DNA of 64,000 nt from Micromonospora wenchangensis (GTDB taxonomy: Bacteria > Actinomycetota > Actinomycetes > Mycobacteriales > Micromonosporaceae). Positions 15,837 to 26,405 of the stretch are shown here, piece after piece. The translations under genes were made by a program, and so were the position numbers. The notes beneath the pieces were generated by a model that was given only the letters and a program-made list of their open reading frames with translations, was not told the origin of the DNA and did no database searches. Numbering within the stretch: position 1 is the first letter of the stretch; each line of letters opens with the position of its first letter. Location: NCBI RefSeq assembly GCF_002210435.1, contig NZ_MZMV01000002.1, positions 1 through 64,000 on the forward strand. Direction: 5' to 3'.

Positions 15837-17057
15837 GGTGTCGTCGCCGAGGCGCTGCCGGTTGGCCTCGATCCAGGCGTCCAGCGCGACCAGGTCGTCC
15901 GGGTCGACGCCGTCGGCCATCAACTGGGCCACCGCCGCCGTCGCCGGGCTGCGCCGCTCACCTGTCGAATAGAGCCTGGCGAACTCCGGCACCAGTTCCT
16001 CGATCGCCTCGTCGGTCTGGGTGACGGCCCGCTCGGGCAGCCCCCGTCGCCGCGCCGCGAACGCCGTCCAGGCGCGCAGCACCCGGGGCAGCATCGCCGC
16101 GTCGTCCATGTCCAGCACCGCCCGCCGGTGCACCCAGTCGAGCAGGAACAGCCCGGCCACCGCCGGGCTCCAGCGCAGCGGGTCGGCGTCCGGGAAGCTC
16201 GCCGAGTGGTCGAAGAGCAGGCCGAGGCAGAAGTGCAGCGAGGCCAGCTCGGCATCGCCGTCGAGGGTGTTCAGCCCGTACCGGGCCGCCTCGGGGGCCG
16301 CCAGGAAGGCCCGGACCAGCGCGGTGCGCTCGTCGGTGGAGAGCGGTTCGGTGGGCCAGCCGGTGGTGTCGGCGCTCGCCTGCGGCAACACCGCCAGCCG
16401 CGCCCCGACCAGCGCCCGGTCGGTGGCGAGCGAACCCTCGGCGGGCAGGTCGCCGAGGTCGTCGGTGATCTCCAGGTGGCGGCCCACCTCGCCGTGCATC
16501 CGGGCCGGGTCCTCCTCCCGGAACCAGGTCAGGTCGTCGTCGGCGCACATCTGCCGGACCTGCGCGAGGATGCGTTCGGCCGGACCGCCGACGAAGACGT
16601 CCTTGGTGATGCCGATGTTGTGGTCGACCAGCGCGACCAGGGCGTGCTCCGGGCCACCCGACTCGTCGTCGTAGGCGAAGGTGGCCAGGTAGGAGGTCTG
16701 GTCGCCGTACACGTCGCCGTAGGACCAGGTGCCGGTGAGGTGCACCCGGCCGAGCTGGCCGGCCCAGGCCGGGGCCTGCGCGCCGGGGCGGACCTTCGCC
16801 GCGCCCTCGGCGGTCGGGACCAGCGCGGCGAAGACCTGCCGGATGGTGGTGGCGGCGGCCGTGCGGCGGCGGGAGGTGGCGGCGAGGAAACCGGAGACGA
16901 ACTCCCGGACCGCCGTTTCCCGGTCGGTCTCGGCGATCGCGTAGACGCTGCCCAGCAGCGCCGTGCCGAGCATCTCGGCGTCGAGCGCGCAGTCCAGCCT
17001 GGTCACGTCGCGGGCGGCGGACAGCACCGCGTCGTAGGGGGTCTGTGGCGTGGCCAT
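15831..17057 (-). CDS. Conserved-looking 408-aa soluble protein, function unknown
   Basis: I do not recognise this family. It is a 408-aa acidic, soluble, probably mostly helical protein without signal peptide or membrane segment. Notable stretches are GTWSYGDVYGDQTSYLATFAY (a beta-rich patch), HALVALVDHNIGITKDVFVGG, and a helical C-terminal half (LDGDAELASLHFCLGLLFDHS, VTQTDEAIEELVPEFARLYS). It starts at ATG 17057 with AGGGTCG upstream. It lies after the two dynamin-like genes on the same strand, 109 bases away, and could be cotranscribed. Codon use is like that of its neighbours. Confidence 0.7.
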   Translation of the reverse strand: MATPQTPYDAVLSAARDVTRLDCALDAEMLGTALLGSVYAIAETDRETAVREFVSGFLAATSRRRTAAATTIRQVFAALVPTAEGAAKVRPGAQAPAWAGQLGRVHLTGTWSYGDVYGDQTSYLATFAYDDESGGPEHALVALVDHNIGITKDVFVGGPAERILAQVRQMCADDDLTWFREEDPARMHGEVGRHLEITDDLGDLPAEGSLATDRALVGARLAVLPQASADTTGWPTEPLSTDERTALVRAFLAAPEAARYGLNTLDGDAELASLHFCLGLLFDHSASFPDADPLRWSPAVAGLFLLDWVHRRAVLDMDDAAMLPRVLRAWTAFAARRRGLPERAVTQTDEAIEELVPEFARLYSTGERRSPATAAVAQLMADGVDPDDLVALDAWIEANRQRLGDDTP

Positions 17058-17166
17058 GGCACGACCCTACGCCGCCGCGCCGCCCCGGACACCCGTGCCG
17101 ACGTCCGCGTTCACCGGCCGGTGGCCGGGCGTCCGTCGATGGACGCCGGGCCTGCCCCGCCGGGAT

Positions 17167-18849
17167 TCAGCCGGCGGCGTCCTGCCAGGCGCGGCGGGCG
17201 AGGGCGTACCTGTCGACGAGGTCCCGCACGGGGGTGAGGACGTACTCCGCGCCGACCCGGGCGACCTCCTCGGTGAGCCGCCCCTCGGCCCGTTGGCGGG
17301 CCCGCCGGGCCGCCCACCGGATCACCGGCCCGGTCACCGCCGCCACCAGCAGACCGGCGAGCAACCCGCCGAGCAGCAGCACTGTGGGCAGCGGCGTCTC
17401 GCCCACCCGGGGGTAGTCCAGCGCCGGCAGCCCGAGGGCGCGCAGCGCGTACCCGAGCACCAGCCAACCCAGCCCGACCACGGCGGCGAGGGTGACCAGC
17501 CACTGGACGCCGCCCACCAGCCGCCACCACAGCGGCCGGCGTTCCATGCCCAGGTCGGTGCCGGCGACCGCCGCGTCCAGCGCGTCCGGCAGGTCGGCCA
17601 GGCGGGACCGGGCGGCGGCGGTCACCGCTGCCGGCCAGGGGGCGGGCAGGCTTCCGCCGGAACGGTCGCCGACCGCGCGGATGGCCAGCCCGAGGGCGGA
17701 CTGCTGGGCGGCCGTCGGTTCGGGCACCGAGGTCGCCGCGAGCGGGGCCTGCGCCGGCTGCTGCGGGTCGGTCGCCGGGCCGGGCAGGTGCAGCCGGCGC
17801 AGCGGATCGGGTCGCAGCCGCCGCCAGCCGCGGACCAGCGGCCAGCCGGTCGCGGCACCGGCCCGCTGCCGGTACGCCCCCTCGACCGCCCCCGTCACCG
17901 TGGGCACCCCGGCCGCGTCGGCCAGCGCCCGGTCCAGGGTGCGGATCGTCTCCGCGTCCGGGGTGTGCCCGGGGGCCTCGACGGCGACCAGTTCCCCCAG
18001 CGCGGCCGTCACCGTGTCGGCGTCGCCCCAGAGCCGGCGCAGCGCGGCCTGCCGGTCCGACACCGCCCGTTCCAGCGCCTCCCGCAGCCCGGTCATCCCC
18101 TCCGGCTCGACCGCCGTGGTGGCCAGCAGCGGCACCCCGTCGAGCCCGTCGACGTCGAGCAGCCGACGCAGGTCCGCCAGCACCCGGGGCAGCTCGGCCG
18201 GGGGCAGCCGGTCGGCCTGGTTGAGCACCACCACCGTCACGTCCCGGTGCCTGTGGAACTCGCGCAGGTAGCTCGTGTGGATCACCCGGTCGGCGTACTT
18301 CTGTGGGTCGACCACCCAGACCACCAGGTCGACCAGGCCGAGCAGGCGGTCCACCTCCAGCCGGTGGGACCGCTGCACCGAGTCGAAGTCGGGCAGGTCG
18401 AGCAGGATCAACCCGTGCAGGGCGGACTCGTCGTCGCCGTCCAGCGCGCTCTCCCGGACGAACCGGTGCCGGGGCAGCACACCCACCCAGTCGAGCAGCC
18501 GGTTGCCGCCGTCCAGCGGCCCCCACACGCAGGCGTGCGCGACGCCGGTGGTGGGCCGGCGCACCCCGACCGGGGAGAGTTCCAGCTGGGCCAGGGCGTT
18601 GAACAGGCTGGACTTGCCGCTGCCGGTGGCCCCGGCCAGCGCCACGACGGTGTGGTCCCGGGACAGCGACAGCCGGGTACCTGCCCGCTCGACCAGGGTG
18701 TGCGCGCCGACCAGCCGGGTGTCGGGCACCTCGCCGTCGACCGCGTCGAGGAAGCGGCGCACCGCGTCGAGCCGGGCCACCAGGGCATCGGCGTCGACAC
18801 GCTGGTCACCCCGGAGCGCCTCGCGCATCCGGCCGACGATGTTGGTCAC
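17167..18849 (-). CDS. Dynamin-like GTPase, membrane-anchored (DynB-like)
   Basis: A 560-aa GTPase. The P-loop GATGSGKSS is at residues 73-81, switch/G3 region LLDLPDFDSV follows, and VVLNQADRL supplies the G4-type motif. Two membrane segments lie near residues 435-505 (WLVTLAAVVGLGWLVLGYAL, TVLLLGGLLAGLLVAAVTG), then a basic helical tail. The GTG start overlaps the upstream GTPase stop by four bases (GTGA). A tandem pair of bacterial dynamins, one with membrane spans, matches the arrangement of Streptomyces DynA/DynB, which stabilise sporulation septa; equivalence here is inferred from domain layout, not from alignment. Confidence 0.82.
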   Translation of the reverse strand: MTNIVGRMREALRGDQRVDADALVARLDAVRRFLDAVDGEVPDTRLVGAHTLVERAGTRLSLSRDHTVVALAGATGSGKSSLFNALAQLELSPVGVRRPTTGVAHACVWGPLDGGNRLLDWVGVLPRHRFVRESALDGDDESALHGLILLDLPDFDSVQRSHRLEVDRLLGLVDLVVWVVDPQKYADRVIHTSYLREFHRHRDVTVVVLNQADRLPPAELPRVLADLRRLLDVDGLDGVPLLATTAVEPEGMTGLREALERAVSDRQAALRRLWGDADTVTAALGELVAVEAPGHTPDAETIRTLDRALADAAGVPTVTGAVEGAYRQRAGAATGWPLVRGWRRLRPDPLRRLHLPGPATDPQQPAQAPLAATSVPEPTAAQQSALGLAIRAVGDRSGGSLPAPWPAAVTAAARSRLADLPDALDAAVAGTDLGMERRPLWWRLVGGVQWLVTLAAVVGLGWLVLGYALRALGLPALDYPRVGETPLPTVLLLGGLLAGLLVAAVTGPVIRWAARRARQRAEGRLTEEVARVGAEYVLTPVRDLVDRYALARRAWQDAAG

Positions 18850-20699
18850 CGGGTGCCGTCCTCGGGGGTCGGGGTCGGGGTCGGTAGCGCCGGGCCGGCC
18901 TGGTCGGCGAGGCCGCTGCGGTGCCGGGCCACCTCGACCCGGGCGGCGGCCCGGCGCAGGCCGGCGGCGACCTCCGGACCGGGCCGGGCGGCGTCGGTGC
19001 GGGCCAGGTAGCGGGCCGCCTCCTCGTCGAGCAGCGCGCGGACCCGCTCCAGCAGGTCGCCCCGGGCCTTCGCGGCGAGGGTACGCACCGCCTGGTCGCC
19101 GAAGATCGCCTGGAGCACGGCCTGCGCGGCGACGGTGGTGCCCGCCCCGGTGGCCACCTCCAGACCGGTGGGGATGAACGCGGTGGAGGCGAAGACGGCG
19201 ATCATCACGGCCAGCCCGGTGGCGTTGACCGCGTACGCGGCCGTACGGGCCACGAACCGCCGGTCGCCGCCCTCCTCCCGGACCAGCTCCAGCACGGCCC
19301 GCTGCCAGTCCCGGACCAGCCGTTCGGCCCGTTCGGGCAGGTCGGCCGAGGCGTGCGCGAGCGGCGGTTCGAGCAGCGCGGCCCCGGCCGGGTGCGCCTT
19401 CCAGGCCGTGTACGTGTGCTCCGCCGCCTCGGCGGCGACCCCGCGCAGCAGGGTGACCAGTTGCGACTCGATGGCGTTGCGCAGCTCGGTGGCGGGGGTG
19501 GCGGGCCGGCCGGTGACCGCGGCGACGAGCCGGTCGCGCAGCCGGCCGATCCGGGCCTCCAGGGTCCGGAAGAACTCGCCGGTGCCGACGAACTCCTGCC
19601 AGCGGGCGAGCACCTCGCCACGCAGCAGCCGGCCGTCCTTCATCCCCTCGGCCACGGTGCGGTGCGCGCCCTGGTAGGCGGCCCGGACCCGGTCGTCCAG
19701 CGCGTCGGCGGCGGCCACCTGCTCGTCGGCGGCGTCGGCGAGCGCCTCGACCGTGGGGTGCAGGGAGGCGAGCGCGCCGTCGAGGGTCTGCCGGACCACG
19801 GCGGCGCGGGCCTCGGCGTCGGCGGCGAGCCGGGCGAACCAGCCGCCCAGCGGCGCGGTCACCCGGTCGGGCAGCAGGCCCTGGCCGTCGACCCAGGTCT
19901 CGGGCAGGACGAACAGCGGCGCCGCGCCCAACTCCTGGGCGGCGAGCATCTCGGACAGGTGGGCGGCGATCTCGTCGGCGGCCTCGGGGGGCACCCGGTC
20001 GAGCACCATGGCGATCGACGCCCCCCGGGAGCGGGCGGTGCGCAGCAGCTCCCACGGGACGGCGTCGGCGTACCGGGCGGCGGTGGTGACGAAGAGCCAG
20101 AGGTCGGCGGCGGCGAGCAGTTGGCCGGCGAGGGCGCGGTTGGCGTCGACCACCGAGTCGATGTCGGGGGCGTCGAGGAAGGCCAGCCCCGGCGCGAGCG
20201 CGGGGGCGGTGACCAGGTGCAGGGTGCCCGGGTCCTCGCTGGGCTCGTTGGTGCGGGTCAGGCCGGGCAGCAGCTCGCCCTGGCGGAACCAGGCGGCGTC
20301 GGCGGGGTTGCAGACCAGCACCGGGGAGCGGGTGGTGGGGCGCAGCACCCCGGCGGCGCTCACCCGGGCCTGGACCAGGCTGTTGACCAGGGTGGACTTG
20401 CCCGCGCCGGTGGAGCCGCCGACCACCACGAGCAGCGGGGCGTCGAGCCGGGCCAGCCGGGGCAGCAGGTAGTCGTCGAGCTGGTCGGTCAGCGCCCGGC
20501 CGGTGTGCCGCGCCGGCTCGGCCGAGGGCAGCGCCAGCGGGAACCGGGCCGCGCCGATCGCGGCCCGCAGGCCGGTGAGGGCGGCGGGCAGGCCGTCTCC
20601 GGTGGGGCCGGGCGGCGTCTCGTCGGTCTCCGACGACCCGGTGCGGGCGGCGACGGTGGGCGCGCCGGACCGGGTGGCGGGATCGCCGTGCGTCGTCAC
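18846..20699 (-). CDS. Dynamin-like GTPase (DynA-like)
   Basis: A 617-aa GTPase. The P-loop GGSTGAGKST spans residues 94-103, the G3 region is LAFLDAPDIDSV, and IAMVLDRV takes the place of the usual NKxD motif. A long helical middle (about 260-440) with EALADAADEQVAAADALDDRV is followed by a hydrophobic segment (AVNATGLAVMIAVFASTAFI) that may insert into the membrane. The tail is Pro/Thr-rich (PTPTPTPEDGTR). It is first in the pair, GTG start at 20699, divergent from dnaK. A partnership with the downstream GTPase through coupled translation is likely; remodelling of septal membrane is inferred from the Streptomyces dynamins. Confidence 0.82.
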   Translation of the reverse strand: MTTHGDPATRSGAPTVAARTGSSETDETPPGPTGDGLPAALTGLRAAIGAARFPLALPSAEPARHTGRALTDQLDDYLLPRLARLDAPLLVVVGGSTGAGKSTLVNSLVQARVSAAGVLRPTTRSPVLVCNPADAAWFRQGELLPGLTRTNEPSEDPGTLHLVTAPALAPGLAFLDAPDIDSVVDANRALAGQLLAAADLWLFVTTAARYADAVPWELLRTARSRGASIAMVLDRVPPEAADEIAAHLSEMLAAQELGAAPLFVLPETWVDGQGLLPDRVTAPLGGWFARLAADAEARAAVVRQTLDGALASLHPTVEALADAADEQVAAADALDDRVRAAYQGAHRTVAEGMKDGRLLRGEVLARWQEFVGTGEFFRTLEARIGRLRDRLVAAVTGRPATPATELRNAIESQLVTLLRGVAAEAAEHTYTAWKAHPAGAALLEPPLAHASADLPERAERLVRDWQRAVLELVREEGGDRRFVARTAAYAVNATGLAVMIAVFASTAFIPTGLEVATGAGTTVAAQAVLQAIFGDQAVRTLAAKARGDLLERVRALLDEEAARYLARTDAARPGPEVAAGLRRAAARVEVARHRSGLADQAGPALPTPTPTPEDGTR

Positions 20700-20808
20700 C
20701 GCTAAAGCGTGCCCGACCGATGCAACAGAGACAACCGGAGGGTAGTAACGGTCAGGTTGCGTCGGGTCGGCTCAACTCGACTTGCGCTTTGGCGATCGCG
20801 TGGCACTA

Positions 20809-20827
20809 TTGAGTCAAGTTCACTCAA
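20809..20827 (+). promoter_or_regulatory. HAIR operator (HspR) of dnaK
   Basis: TTGAGT (20809-20814), seven bases, ACTCAA (20822-20827): a perfect inverted repeat matching the HAIR consensus CTTGAGT-N7-ACTCAAG bound by HspR. It lies 80 bases before dnaK and overlaps a possible -10 (ACTATT, 20805-20810) whose -35 would be TTGCGC at 20782. HspR, encoded at the end of this operon, would repress here with DnaK as co-repressor. Confidence 0.9.
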
Positions 20828-20906
20828 CTTGTGGTGCGGCCGCTCCGGGCGGCCCGCCGGGTAGGCCCTCTGACCTGCCCACCCGTTACGAAGCGAGGAA
20901 GCGAAG

Positions 20907-22787
<1,881 letters not shown>

Positions 22788-22823
22788 CGGTCCGCGCCAC
22801 CGCACAGGGAACGAGGTAGTCGT

Positions 22824-23567
22824 ATGACGGAGAAGCCACGAGCCGCCGACCCGGGCACCTCCGGGTCGACGCCGGGTGGCTCCGCGCCCGCCGACGACGG
22901 GCCGCGGGTCGTCATCCGGGACAACCGCAAGCTCGGCAAGACCGAGGAGACGCCCGCCGCCGCCGACGCCGGGGCCGACGTCCCGGCCGAGGGGCTGGTC
23001 GAGGAGTCCGAGGTGGTGGTCGACGAGATCGAGGCGGAGGCCACCACCCTCGACGACCCGGCACCGACCGGTCCGCCGGTGGTGGACGCCCCCGCGCAGC
23101 CGGTCGATGGCAGCGCCACGGGCTCCCCGCTCGGTGCCGAGCTGGAAGCACTCCGGGCCGAGCTGGACGAGCGGACCCGGGACCTGCAACGGGTGTCGGC
23201 GGAGTACGCCAACTACCGCAAGCGGGTGGACCGGGACCGGGGCGTGGTCCAGGAGCAGGCGACCGGCTCGGTGCTCGCCGCGCTGCTGCCCATCCTGGAC
23301 GACCTGGACCGGGCCCGGGAACACGGCGACCTGGTCGGGCCGTTCGGCACGGTGGCCGAGCAGCTCACCACGGCGCTGGGCAAGTTCGGCCTGACGCCCT
23401 TCGGCGAGCAGGGCGACCCGTTCGACCCGACCCGGCACGAGGCGGTCGCGCACCAGACCTCACCGGACGTCGACGAGCCCACCTGCGTGCAGGTGATGCG
23501 TCGGGGTTACCTGCTCGGCGAGCGGCTGCTGCGGCCGGCCATGGTCGCGGTCGCCGACCCGGAATAG
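22824..23567 (+). CDS. grpE: Nucleotide exchange factor GrpE
   Basis: A 247-aa GrpE, exchanging ADP for ATP on DnaK. The long acidic disordered N-terminus (residues 1-105) is usual in actinobacteria. The coiled coil starts at ELEALRAELDERTRDLQRVSAEYANYRKRVDRD, and the beta domain contains PFDPTRHEAVAHQTSPDVDEPTCVQVMRRGY. It lies 36 bases after dnaK in the same operon. The ribosome site (ACGAGG) is weaker than those of neighbouring genes, which may keep GrpE below DnaK levels. Confidence 0.96.
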   Translation: MTEKPRAADPGTSGSTPGGSAPADDGPRVVIRDNRKLGKTEETPAAADAGADVPAEGLVEESEVVVDEIEAEATTLDDPAPTGPPVVDAPAQPVDGSATGSPLGAELEALRAELDERTRDLQRVSAEYANYRKRVDRDRGVVQEQATGSVLAALLPILDDLDRAREHGDLVGPFGTVAEQLTTALGKFGLTPFGEQGDPFDPTRHEAVAHQTSPDVDEPTCVQVMRRGYLLGERLLRPAMVAVADPE

Positions 23568-23578
23568 TGCACGGCCAT

Positions 23579-23620
23579 CCGGTCGCCCCGCCCGCCTTCC
23601 GAGGCGGGCGGGGCGACCGG
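23579..23620 (+). terminator. Strong hairpin between grpE and dnaJ
   Basis: CCGGTCGCCCCGCCCGCC (23579-23596) and GGCGGGCGGGGCGACCGG (23603-23620) are perfectly complementary over 18 bases with a six-base loop. It sits inside the dnaK-grpE-dnaJ-hspR operon, 12 bases after the grpE stop. It could be an attenuating terminator or a stem that protects the dnaK-grpE part of the mRNA. Confidence 0.7.
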
Positions 23621-23648
23621 GCCACATCTCACGGAAGGGGGTGGACCG

Positions 23649-24830
23649 GTGAGTTCCAAGGACTGGATCGAGAAGGACTTCTACGCCACGTTGGGCGTGG
23701 AGAAGTCCGCCTCCTCAGACGAGATCAAGAAGTCGTACCGGAAACTGGCCCGGGAGTCGCACCCGGACCACAACCCCGGTGACCCGAAGGCCGAGGAACG
23801 GTTCAAGGCCGTCTCCGAGGCGTACGCGGTGCTCGGCGACGATGCCAAACGCCGCGAGTACGACGAGATGCGCTCGCTGTTCGGCTCGGGCGCGTTCCGG
23901 CGGGGCGCCCGCGGCGCGGGTCAGCCCGGTGGGGCCCCGTTCGACGTCTCCGACCTGTTCGGCGGCGGTGCCGGCGGGGACAGCCGGTTCGGTGGCGGCG
24001 GCTTCACCGACCTGTTCAGTTCGATCTTCTCCGGCGGCGGTGGCGCCGGCCCGACCCGGGCGCGCGGCCCGGCCCGGGGCCGGGACGTGGAGGCCGAGGT
24101 CGCGCTCGACTTCGGCGACGCCGTCCGGGGTGTCACCCTGCCGTTGACGTTGCGCGCGCCCGGGGTCTGCGACACCTGCCACGGCAACGGCGCGAAGCCG
24201 GGCACCCAGCCGACGGCCTGCCCGGTCTGCCACGGTGCCGGGGTGACCAACCGGGACCAGGGGTCGTTCAGCTTCTCCGAGCCGTGCCGCAACTGCCAGG
24301 GCGTCGGGACGGTCGTCGAGGAGAAGTGCCCCGAGTGCCAGGGCACCGGCGGGGTCACCAAGACCCGCACGCTCACCGTCCGGTTCCCCGCCGGGGTGGC
24401 CGACGGCCAGCGGATCAGGCTGGCCGGGCGGGGCGAGCCGGGGCAACGCGGTGGGCCGGCGGGCGACCTGTTCGTGCAGGTGAAGGTCCGGCCGGACGAC
24501 CTGTTCGGGCGTACCGGTGACGACCTGACGCTGGCCGTGCCGATCACCTTCGCCGAGGCGGTGCTCGGCACCGACCTGCGGGTGCCCACGCTGGACGGCG
24601 CGGTGACCCTGCGCGTCCCGCCGGGCACCCCGTCCGGGCGGGTGCTGCGGGCCCGGGGCAAGGGTGTCGTTCGACGGGACGGGCGGGCCGGCGACCTGTT
24701 GGTCACGCTGGACGTGGTGGTGCCGGCGACGGTGTCGGACGAGGCGCGGGCGGCGCTGGAGTCGTTCGCCGACGCGACACCGCCGGCGGCCCGGGAACAT
24801 CTCGACGCGCGGGTGCGTCGGGTCGGTTGA
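23649..24830 (+). CDS. dnaJ: Chaperone DnaJ (Hsp40)
   Basis: A 393-aa type I DnaJ. The J domain occupies residues about 10-75 with the HPD motif in RESHPDHNPGD. A Gly/Phe-rich stretch follows, then four zinc-binding CxxCxGxG motifs (CDTCHGNG, CPVCHGAG, CRNCQGVG, CPECQGTG) and the substrate-binding beta domains. It delivers clients to DnaK and stimulates its ATPase. The GTG start at 23649 follows GGAAGGGGG. It is third in the heat-shock operon, separated from grpE by a strong hairpin. The sequence MSSKDWIEKDFY matches the actinobacterial DnaJ1 N-terminus. Confidence 0.97.
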   Translation: MSSKDWIEKDFYATLGVEKSASSDEIKKSYRKLARESHPDHNPGDPKAEERFKAVSEAYAVLGDDAKRREYDEMRSLFGSGAFRRGARGAGQPGGAPFDVSDLFGGGAGGDSRFGGGGFTDLFSSIFSGGGGAGPTRARGPARGRDVEAEVALDFGDAVRGVTLPLTLRAPGVCDTCHGNGAKPGTQPTACPVCHGAGVTNRDQGSFSFSEPCRNCQGVGTVVEEKCPECQGTGGVTKTRTLTVRFPAGVADGQRIRLAGRGEPGQRGGPAGDLFVQVKVRPDDLFGRTGDDLTLAVPITFAEAVLGTDLRVPTLDGAVTLRVPPGTPSGRVLRARGKGVVRRDGRAGDLLVTLDVVVPATVSDEARAALESFADATPPAAREHLDARVRRVG

Positions 24831-24858
24831 CCGGTGGACGGGTGCGGAGGTGAGTGGG

Positions 24859-25302
24859 ATGTCGGACGGGTTCGTCGGTTCGGGTGACCCTGCCTACGAG
24901 GCCAAGGTGCTGATGATCTCGGTTGCGGCACGGATGGCGGGAATGCACCCGCAGACGCTGCGCCAGTACGACCGGCTCGGCCTGGTGCAGGCCGGCCGGG
25001 CGGCCGGTGGCGGTCGACGGTACAGCGTGCGGGACGTCGTCCTGCTGCGCGAGGTGCAGCGGCTCAGCCAGGACGAGGGTGTCAACCTGGCCGGGGTGAA
25101 GCGGATCATCGGGCTGGAACGCCTGGTGGAGCAGGCCCAGCAGCGGGTGGCCCGGCTGGAGGCGGAGCTGGACGCCGCGTACCGGCGGATCGCCGAGCTG
25201 GAGACGCTGGCCAGCGGGTTCTCCCGGGGCGACCTGGTGCCCACCAGCCGCACCTCGACGGCTCTGGTGGTCTGGCGTCCCCGCCGCACCGGACCGACAT
25301 GA
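24859..25302 (+). CDS. hspR: Heat-shock repressor HspR (MerR family)
   Basis: A 147-aa MerR-type regulator that represses the dnaK and clpB transcription units by binding HAIR sites. The HTH and wing are at residues about 14-85 (LMISVAARMAGMHPQTLRQYDRLGLVQ, GRRYSVRDVVLLREVQRLS), followed by a coiled coil (EQAQQRVARLEAELDAAYRRIAELE). It is the last gene of the operon and so controls its own synthesis. The ATG at 24859 is 28 bases after dnaJ. HAIR palindromes at 20809-20827 and 28267-28293 are its evident targets in this window. Confidence 0.95.
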   Translation: MSDGFVGSGDPAYEAKVLMISVAARMAGMHPQTLRQYDRLGLVQAGRAAGGGRRYSVRDVVLLREVQRLSQDEGVNLAGVKRIIGLERLVEQAQQRVARLEAELDAAYRRIAELETLASGFSRGDLVPTSRTSTALVVWRPRRTGPT

Positions 25303-25318
25303 TCAACACTTCTGGGCG

Positions 25319-25356
25319 CGAATAGCGGCATCCCGTCGACAGGATGCCGCTATTCG
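25319..25356 (+). terminator. Terminator of the dnaK-hspR operon
   Basis: CGAATAGCGGCATCC (25319-25333) pairs perfectly with GGATGCCGCTATTCG (25342-25356) with an eight-base loop, 16 bases after the hspR stop. It is the likely end of the heat-shock transcript. Confidence 0.8.
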
Positions 25357-25495
25357 GCGTGTCTGGGGGAATCTCTTCGAGGCGGGACTCTGGCCAGCGG
25401 GGTTCATGCATTCCCCCGCCGGGGGCAGGGCTGTCCCGTTAACCTGTGAATCAGGCGTAAGCGGACCAATCCGGACTCCGACGGCGGGGGGAACC

Positions 25496-25705
25496 GTGGC
25501 GGAATCGGCGAAAAAGGTAGCCCGGCAGACGGAGGAGCGGCTCGACAGGGTGGCCGAGAACGTCCGGGAGAAGTTCGACCGGGTCACCCGGGGCAAGTTC
25601 TCCGACACGGTGAAGGACGGCAGGTTCGCCGACCGGAACGCCGCCGGGGCGGACCGGGGGCAGGCCGAGCCGAAGCGTCGCAACCAGGGCGGATCGCCAC
25701 GCTGA
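25496..25705 (+). CDS. 69-aa charged helical protein
   Basis: A small hydrophilic protein (VAESAKKVARQTEERLDRVA...) rich in Lys, Arg, Glu and Asp, predicted as one long amphipathic helix followed by a flexible tail (GADRGQAEPKRRNQGGSPR). The middle reads ENVREKFDRVTRGKFSDTVKDGRFADRN. The GTG at 25496 is preceded by GGCGGGGGG, and a clean terminator at 25721-25751 follows, which supports a real gene. A longer upstream start at 25406 would add residues of unlikely composition. The function is unknown; resemblance to small antitoxin-like helical proteins is superficial and not relied on. Confidence 0.6.
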   Translation: MAESAKKVARQTEERLDRVAENVREKFDRVTRGKFSDTVKDGRFADRNAAGADRGQAEPKRRNQGGSPR

Positions 25706-25720
25706 CGATCCGCCGACGTG

Positions 25721-25751
25721 CGGGCCGGGACCCACGGGGGGTCCCGGCCCG
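25721..25751. terminator. Bidirectional hairpin terminator
   Basis: CGGGCCGGGACC (25721-25732) pairs with GGTCCCGGCCCG (25740-25751), loop of seven. It lies between the convergent 69-aa gene and the 143-aa gene. Confidence 0.7.
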
Positions 25752-25797
25752 TTCGCCGTACGGGCGCAGTGGGCCGGGCCCGGCGCGGACCGCGACG

Positions 25798-26229
25798 TCA
25801 GCCGAGGCGGCGGTTGTCCCGGACCAGGCCGCCCTCGCACCAGTCGTGGTAGGTGAAGAGTTCCTGCCGGGCCAGCAGCATCCGGCTGTTGTGCGCCCAG
25901 TTGCGCACCAACTCGTCGCCGTCGCGCTCGGCCTGCTCCATTAGCTTGCGGAACCGACGCCGGGGATGGGCGCGGAACTTCGTCCGGATGCCGTCGGCGG
26001 CGTAGATGTAGAGGCAGTGCAGGGCGAAGCGGCGGGCCGGGCAGGCCGGGTCCCGGGCCAGCTCGAAGAGGGTGAGCACCAGGTGGTCACCCGCCACCAG
26101 CAGGTCCCAGTCCTGGGGCAGCGAGGTCAACGGCACCGAGTCGGGTTGGTACGCCCAGGCCCGCAACTCCGCCGGTGACGGGTCGACGGGGTTGGCGAAG
26201 CCGCGGAACGTCGGACCGTGCGCGCTCAC
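25798..26229 (-). CDS. 143-aa conserved-looking protein, function unknown
   Basis: A soluble, mainly helical protein of 143 aa that I do not recognise by name. It opens VSAHGPTFRGFANPVDPSPAELRAWAYQPDSV and continues with DWDLLVAGDHLVLTLFELARD, CPARRFALHCLYIYAADGIR and RDGDELVRNWAHNSRMLLARQELFTYHDWCEGG. The three cysteines and many aromatic residues suggest a folded domain. The GTG at 26229 has GGGAAGG upstream; an upstream ATG at 26409 would overlap the terminator of the neighbouring antiporter and add unlikely sequence. It follows the antiporter genes on the same strand but is separated from them by a strong terminator. Confidence 0.7.
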   Translation of the reverse strand: MSAHGPTFRGFANPVDPSPAELRAWAYQPDSVPLTSLPQDWDLLVAGDHLVLTLFELARDPACPARRFALHCLYIYAADGIRTKFRAHPRRRFRKLMEQAERDGDELVRNWAHNSRMLLARQELFTYHDWCEGGLVRDNRRLG

Positions 26230-26363
26230 CCGGCAACCTTCCCGCTCACGCCCGCGGGATGCCTCCGTCCGCCCGCGAGCCCCTGGCCTGCTGGGGCGCA
26301 ACGCTAGCCGCCGCCACCCGGCCGGCGGAAGACCTGCCGGGAAGCAATTCGGCAACGGATGCC

Positions 26364-26398
26364 CTGGCCAGGCCGACCCGTGCGGTCGGCCTGGCCAG
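26364..26398 (-). terminator. Terminator of the antiporter operon
   Basis: CTGGCCAGGCCGACC (26364-26378) and GGTCGGCCTGGCCAG (26384-26398) are perfectly complementary over 15 bases with a five-base loop, eight bases after the antiporter stop codon. Confidence 0.8.
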
Positions 26399-26405
26399 GC
26401 GAAAC

